This document shows positions 60,701-64,000 of a DNA stretch of 64,000 nucleotides, piece after piece. This DNA is from an uncultured Selenomonas sp. (lineage in GTDB: Bacteria > Bacillota > Negativicutes > Selenomonadales > Selenomonadaceae), in contig CAJPOT010000004.1 of assembly GCA_905372355.1 (NCBI GenBank), positions 1 through 64,000 of the forward strand, read 5' to 3'. The first letter of the stretch is position 1. Each line of letters opens with the position of its first letter. The position numbers and the translations under genes are program-made. The notes beneath the pieces are model-generated. The model was given only the letters and a program-made list of their open reading frames with translations. It ran no database searches and was not told the DNA's origin.

Positions 60701-61407
60701 TCCGTCTGGTCGCCCCAGACCTGCGGGCTTGCCGGCGGCAGATCGGCGTACCAGTCGTAGAAGGAAAGCCCCGCGCCGCCCATGAGTTGCATGAAGCGAA
60801 GCCCTGCGGCATAGCTGAGCATCGACTTCGCGGGAATGACGGAAAAGCCGAAGTTGCGATCCGGGCCGTACTTTTCCACCGTGTAGAGAAGCGACGAGGC
60901 GATGAGTTCCGACACCTCATCCCAATTCGAACGCACGAAGCCGCCCATGCCGCGCGCCGCCTTGTAGCGCTTCTTCTTCGCGGGATCGTCGGCGATGCTG
61001 CGCCACGCCTCAAGCGCCGTCTTATGATTCTTTCTCGCCTCGCGCCAAAGCTCAGCGAGATCGCTCCTAAGGTACGGGTACTTGATGCGCAGCGGGCTGT
61101 AGAGATACCACGAGAACGAAGCGCCGCGCGGACAGCCGCGAGGCTCGAAGTCCGGCATGTCGGGCGCGGTCTCCGGATAGTCGAGTGCCTGGTTCTCCCA
61201 AGCCACGAGGCCGTCCTTCACATAGATGTTCCAGCTGCACGACCCCGTACAGTTCACACCGTGCGTCGAGCGCACCCGCTTGTCGAATGACCAGCGGTCG
61301 CGGTACATGTTCTCCCAGTCGCGCCCGCCCTCATGAATCTGTTGGTGGCCGCTCGCCGTCCGCTCCTTCGGGATAAGATAACGGAACTTCTGGAAAATGC
61401 TGCTCAC
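57712..61407 (-). CDS. narG: respiratory nitrate reductase alpha subunit
   Basis: Catalytic Mo-bis-MGD subunit of the cytoplasm-facing membrane nitrate reductase; reduces nitrate to nitrite with menaquinol electrons. About 1231 residues. Visible: RSTHGVNCTGSCSWNIY (FS0 cluster with His ligand), EPRGCPRGASFSWYLYS, and TWGSNVPLTRTPDAHFL near the Mo site. I use GTG at 61407, with GGGAG 8 bp upstream, because the resulting SSIFQKFRYL start matches NarG; the frame upstream does not. First gene of the 14-kb nar-mo operon. Confidence 0.97.
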   Translation of the reverse strand: MSSIFQKFRYLIPKERTASGHQQIHEGGRDWENMYRDRWSFDKRVRSTHGVNCTGSCSWNIYVKDGLVAWENQALDYPETAPDMPDFEPRGCPRGASFSWYLYSPLRIKYPYLRSDLAELWREARKNHKTALEAWRSIADDPAKKKRYKAARGMGGFVRSNWDEVSELIASSLLYTVEKYGPDRNFGFSVIPAKSMLSYAAGLRFMQLMGGAGLSFYDWYADLPPASPQVWGDQTDVPESSDWYNAGYIITWGSNVPLTRTPDAHFLTEVRYKGTKVVSVAPDYAESTTVADTWISLHTGSDAALAMAMGHVILKEYYIDREVPFFVDYVRRFTDFPFLVLLDEKEDGSFLPGRFLNAKDMGRAGEKHADFKFYVVDEMTERLVVPNGTMGDRWDRQAKWNLKEEDSDTGEAIKARLSVLDIKDDAVEVTLPYFGTEREEMLLKRMVPVKKIKTAAGERLVTTVYDLTMANYAIDRGLGGEAAASYEDDVPYTPHWQEKYTGISPELAIHTAREMADNSIKTDGRTMVIMGAGINHWYNADIIYRTILNLLLFIGAEGRNGGGWAHYVGQEKLRPAEGWARVMTATDWQPAARLQNSTSFFYFGTDQWRSDEIDTQEIVAATGKPRYRHPGDYNVLAARLGWLPFYPTFNKSGQKIIDEAKAAGHEDFEDVKKFVAESLKKGELNFSAEDPDAPENFPRNLFIWRANLITSSSKGHEYFLKYLLGTKNGLFAEEKCPTRPTEIRWREEQEISKPGGAAEGKLDLLIDLDFRMAGSALYSDVVLPTATWYEKTDLSSTDMHPFVHPFQPAVDPLWEARTDWDIFRTLAEAVSRVAKEAGMKPYTDVVAVPLQHDTEGETAQPEGRIRDWKKGDCEPIPGKTMPNLVKVERDYTKVYEKWIALGPNVEKGMGAHGLSWESKEDYEEIRKRNGVIENKDFVSYGMPSIFEARQAADAVMGLSSTTKGSVAVRAWQSMEKRTGLTNLTRLAKDREIERFTFDQVAVQPRQTITTPTFTGSNRNRRYTPFTTNVEELVPFRTVTGRQCFYVDHELMQEWGEAMATYRPILENRPIEKKLGEGKEITLRYLTPHNKWSTHSMYFDSQQLLTLFRGGQTVWFNEKDAADIDVKDNDWVELYNRNGVVASRVVTSPRLPRGVVFMHHAQDRHINVPGSKISGTRGGTHNTPTHIMMKPTHMIGGYGQFSYGFNYYGPTGNQRDAYVVARKMKEVDWLED

Positions 61408-61495
61408 TTCTCCATCTCCCTCCTGAGGAAATCTCATTTTCTTAAAGAATACGGATATTTTCATCCGCACTTCTCTAACTTCTCTAATCCGATTT

Positions 61496-61540
61496 ATTAT
61501 AGCAAAATTTTCTCGGATTTGTCTTGTAACAAATATCACA
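61496..61540 (-). promoter_or_regulatory. narG promoter with Crp/Fnr-like box
   Basis: On the minus strand TGTGATATTTGTTACA (61525-61540) fits TGTGA-N6-T(C/T)ACA, the Crp/Fnr family palindrome. It is centred about 42 bp before the start site expected from TATAAT (61496-61501, with TGC extension). There is no good -35, as expected for class II activation. Confidence 0.65.
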
Positions 61541-61570
61541 GATGAAAAATTTTCTATCGAATATGGGATA

Positions 61571-61615
61571 TGCAGTGATAAATATTACTGCAAGTCGCTT
61601 TTCTTATGCTATACT
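61571..61615 (+). promoter_or_regulatory. modA promoter with Crp/Fnr-like box
   Basis: Palindrome TGCAGTGATAA..ATATTACTGCA fragments at 61571-61592 (18 of 22 bases symmetrical) with core GTGATAAATATTAC, similar to the nar box GTGATATTTGTTAC. TATACT at 61610-61615 puts its centre near -41. A second -10, TATAAT at 61628-61633, is also available. Confidence 0.55.
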
Positions 61616-61661
61616 AAGATGATATGGTATAATGATTTTCACCGAAGAAAGGAGTTTTTCC

Positions 61662-62453
61662 ATGAAAAAAATCGCCCTTCTCCTCTCGTGCCTCGCCCTC
61701 TTCGTTCTCGCGGGCTGCGGCACTGCACCGAGCGCTTCGGACGCGAAGAAAGATCCTGTCGAGCTGCAGGTCTCCGCTGCCGCGAGCTTGACCGACGCGA
61801 TGAATGAGCTGGCGACCGAGTACGCGAAGGAGCATCCTCAGACGAAGCTCGTCTTCAACTTCGGCAGCAGCGGCGCCCTGCAGCAGGCGATTGAGAACGG
61901 CGGCAGCGCCGACCTCTTCTTCTCGGCGGCGCAGAAGCAGATGGATGCGCTCGAAAAGGCGGGACTTCTCGCTGACGGCACGCGCAAGAACCTCCTCGAA
62001 AACGAAGTCGTGCTCATCGTTCCCAAGGATGGCGGCAAGGCGATCACCTCCTTTGACGCGCTTGCGACGTCCGCAGCTTCGCGCATCGCTCTCGGCGAGC
62101 CGAAGGGCGTTCCCGTCGGCCAGTACACGGAGGAAATCCTCACGAAGCTCGGCATCCTCGACCAGGTGAAGACCAAGGCGGTCTACGGCTCCGACGTGCG
62201 CCAAGTTCTCTCGTGGACGGAGACGGGCGACGCGGACTGCGGCGTCGTCTACGCGACGGACGCTGCCGTTTCCGACAAGGTCAAGGTCGCAGCGAAAGCT
62301 CCGGCAAGCTCGCACAAGCCCGTCATCTACCCCGCCGCCATCTTGAAGGACACGAAGCACATGGACGAGGCGAAATCCTTCCTCGACTTCGTTTCCTCGG
62401 AAAAGGGCATGGCGATTCTTGAAAAGTACGGCTTCAAAGCCGCTGGCAAGTGA
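61662..62453 (+). CDS. modA: molybdate ABC transporter substrate-binding protein
   Basis: Lipoprotein that captures molybdate. 263 residues: signal peptide with lipobox LAGC, then the ModA fold starting LQVSAAASLTDAMNELA, with FNFGSSGALQQAIENGGSADLFFSA around the oxyanion site. ATG at 61662 has AAGGAG 7 bp upstream. First gene of modA-modC-modB, divergent from narG. Confidence 0.96.
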   Translation: MKKIALLLSCLALFVLAGCGTAPSASDAKKDPVELQVSAAASLTDAMNELATEYAKEHPQTKLVFNFGSSGALQQAIENGGSADLFFSAAQKQMDALEKAGLLADGTRKNLLENEVVLIVPKDGGKAITSFDALATSAASRIALGEPKGVPVGQYTEEILTKLGILDQVKTKAVYGSDVRQVLSWTETGDADCGVVYATDAAVSDKVKVAAKAPASSHKPVIYPAAILKDTKHMDEAKSFLDFVSSEKGMAILEKYGFKAAGK

Positions 62454-63496
62454 TGGAGCTTGAAGTCAAAATCCGCAAGAAGCTGCGCGGCTTCGACCTC
62501 GCCGTGGAATTTTCCGTGCGCGACGAGGTGCTCGCGCTGCTCGGCGCCTCGGGCTGCGGCAAGAGCATGACCTTGAAGTGCATCGCGGGCATCGAAAAAC
62601 CCGATGAAGGTCGCATCCTGCTCAACGGGCGCACGCTCTTCGACAGCGAAAAGGGCGTCAACCTCGCGCCGCAGAAGCGCCGCGTCGGCTACCTGTTCCA
62701 AGACTACGCCCTGTTTCCCAACATGACCGTCGCCGAGAACATCACGTTTTCGGCGCACGGCACGAAAGAAGAAAAGCGCAAGCTCCTCGAAAGGGAGCTT
62801 GCGCGCTTTTCGCTTGCGGGACTCGAAAACTCCTACCCCAAGGAGCTCTCGGGCGGGCAGAAGCAGCGCACGGCGTTCGCGCGCATCCTCGCCTCCGATG
62901 CAGAGTTACTGCTGCTCGACGAGCCATTTTCCGCGCTCGACAGCTACCTCAAGTGGCAATTGGAGCTGGAGCTCTTACACCTCTTCGACTCCTACGGACG
63001 CGCCGCCGTCCTCGTCTCGCACGACCGCGGCGAAGCCTACCGCCTGGCCGATCGCATCGCCGTCCTGAGCAGCGGCACCCTCGAATCGTTCGGCACGAAG
63101 CACGCGCTCTTCGAGCAGCCCGGCACACTCGCGGCGACTCTCCTCACGGGCTGTAAGAACGTCTCCCGCGCACGCCGCACGGCAGAGCATGAGCTCTTCG
63201 CCGAGGACTGGCAGATCACGCTGCACTCTGCCGCCCCCGTGCCCGAGAATCTCCGCTACGTCGGCATCCGCGCCCACTTCTTTTCCCTGCGCGAAGAAGC
63301 GGCGGAAAACACGCCGCGCATGGAAGCCATGCAGATCATCGAGGATGCTTTTTCCTACCTCGTCATGGCGAAGAAGGCGGATTCGGACGCTGCGCCCGTG
63401 CGTTGGGAGATTGAAAAAATCGCTTGGCAAGGGCTGGGGCAGAAAGAATTCTATCTGCATTTTCCCGCCAATCGGCTCATCTTGCTCGAACGATAG
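62453..63496 (+). CDS. modC: molybdate ABC transporter ATP-binding protein
   Basis: A 347-residue ABC ATPase: Walker A GASGCGKSMT, Q-loop FQDYALFP, signature LSGGQKQR, Walker B LLLLDEPFSALD, and H-loop VSHD. The C-terminal part (about 235-347) could be a TOBE-like domain. ATG at 62453 overlaps the modA stop (TGATG); a GTG three bases earlier is possible. Confidence 0.94.
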   Translation: MELEVKIRKKLRGFDLAVEFSVRDEVLALLGASGCGKSMTLKCIAGIEKPDEGRILLNGRTLFDSEKGVNLAPQKRRVGYLFQDYALFPNMTVAENITFSAHGTKEEKRKLLERELARFSLAGLENSYPKELSGGQKQRTAFARILASDAELLLLDEPFSALDSYLKWQLELELLHLFDSYGRAAVLVSHDRGEAYRLADRIAVLSSGTLESFGTKHALFEQPGTLAATLLTGCKNVSRARRTAEHELFAEDWQITLHSAAPVPENLRYVGIRAHFFSLREEAAENTPRMEAMQIIEDAFSYLVMAKKADSDAAPVRWEIEKIAWQGLGQKEFYLHFPANRLILLER

Positions 63497-63505
63497 GAGG
63501 CGCAC

Positions 63506-64000
63506 ATGGAATTTTCTCCCTTTTGGATCACCTTGAAGACGGCGACGGTCGCCACCTTCATCTCCTTCTTCCTCGGCATCGCCCTCGCCTACGCCGTCCT
63601 CCATCTGAGGCGCTTCCAAGGCATTGCCGACGCCGTCATCACATTGCCCATGGTGCTGCCGCCAACCGTCGTCGGCTTCTTCCTGCTGCTCGTTTTCGGC
63701 AGGAAAAGCCCTCTAGGGCAAATGCTTCTCGACTTCGGTATGCCGCTCGTCTTCACATGGAAGGCGACCGTCATCGCCGCCGTCGTCGTCTCGCTGCCCC
63801 TCATGTACCGCACGGCGCGCGGCGCCTTCGAGCAGCTCGACAAGAACATTGTCTATGCGGCACGCACGCTCGGCATCTCCGAGTGGCGCATCTTCTGGCG
63901 CATCCTCGTGCCGAACGCCAAGCACGGCATCGTTGCGGGACTCGTGCTGACGTTCACGCGTGCGCTCGGCGAGTTCGGCGCGACGATCATGTTCGCAGGC
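63506..64000 (+). CDS. modB: molybdate ABC transporter permease, 3' end cut by window
   Basis: The first 165 codons of the membrane permease: MEFSPFWITLKTATVATFIS, hydrophobic helices, LPMVLPPTVVGFFLLLVFG typical of ModB, and the EAA loop (ARTLGISEWRIFWRILVPNA) that contacts ModC. AGGAGG lies upstream of ATG, 9 bp after the modC stop. The frame is open to the end of the window. Confidence 0.95.
   Translation, partial: MEFSPFWITLKTATVATFISFFLGIALAYAVLHLRRFQGIADAVITLPMVLPPTVVGFFLLLVFGRKSPLGQMLLDFGMPLVFTWKATVIAAVVVSLPLMYRTARGAFEQLDKNIVYAARTLGISEWRIFWRILVPNAKHGIVAGLVLTFTRALGEFGATIMFAG

Overview
This 64-kb window is chromosomal, gene-dense and fairly GC-rich. It looks like a member of the Negativicutes, most likely Selenomonas or a close relative. 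The Firmicutes character is clear: a SigH-family sigma factor, CarD and the yacL-ispD-ispF-cysS-mrnC-rlmB-rae1-sigH block known from Bacillus, a T-box leader, a glmS ribozyme, and an L27 ribosomal protein with a cleavable N-terminus next to its Prp protease. The genus is inferred from overall resemblance and is not proven here. Most genes lie on the minus strand. TTG and GTG starts with strong Shine-Dalgarno sequences are unusually common.

Layout. 1-53: end of an initiator tRNA. 0.2-3.8 kb: PPi-type phosphofructokinase, DEAD-box helicase, methionine aminopeptidase. 4.0-5.4 kb: CheX and a receiver-CheX fusion. 5.5-8.5 kb: an FAD oxidoreductase and PutP fired from back-to-back promoters whose -35 boxes form an inverted repeat. 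8.5-11.2 kb: a small accessory stretch (membrane-anchored AAA ATPase, charged coiled-coil protein, orphan RelB/DinJ antitoxin). 11.3-15.1 kb: envelope and housekeeping genes (GerMN lipoprotein, amidase, DUF3006, MBL lipoprotein, HAD phosphatase). 15.3-23.3 kb: the sigH to carD block, with thyX inserted. 23.7-25.6 kb: a T-box leader controlling an ACS-type MFS transporter. 25.7-29.5 kb: rplL-rplJ-rplA-rplK-nusG-secE-rpmG and tRNA-Met/tRNA-Thr. 29.6-39.4 kb: cheV, cvfB, rsfS, an LCP protein, yqeK, nadD, proA, proB, obg, rpmA, prp, rplU. 39.5-47.1 kb: an unknown 441-residue protein, guaB, glmS with its ribozyme, a Bax-inhibitor-1 membrane protein and an Rpn-like nuclease.

47.1-64 kb is a respiratory nitrate reduction and molybdenum region. 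A single minus-strand gene train runs narG-narH-narJ-narI, a molybdopterin-binding protein, moeA, moaA, a MOSC-MogA fusion, a MobA-MobB fusion, a methyltransferase, narK and moaC, and ends at a strong terminator. Divergently, modA-modC-modB (modB runs off the window) supply molybdate. Both promoters carry a similar Crp/Fnr-like palindrome at about the activator position, which suggests joint control of enzyme, cofactor and metal uptake.

The main unexplained structure is non-coding: a dispersed repeat family with one 70-bp copy bounded by 16-bp inverted repeats and several shorter or diverged copies, and a second 39-nt repeat pair, one copy of which lies inside the ribosomal protein operon. 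The window shows no CRISPR array, prophage, intact insertion sequence or rRNA gene.
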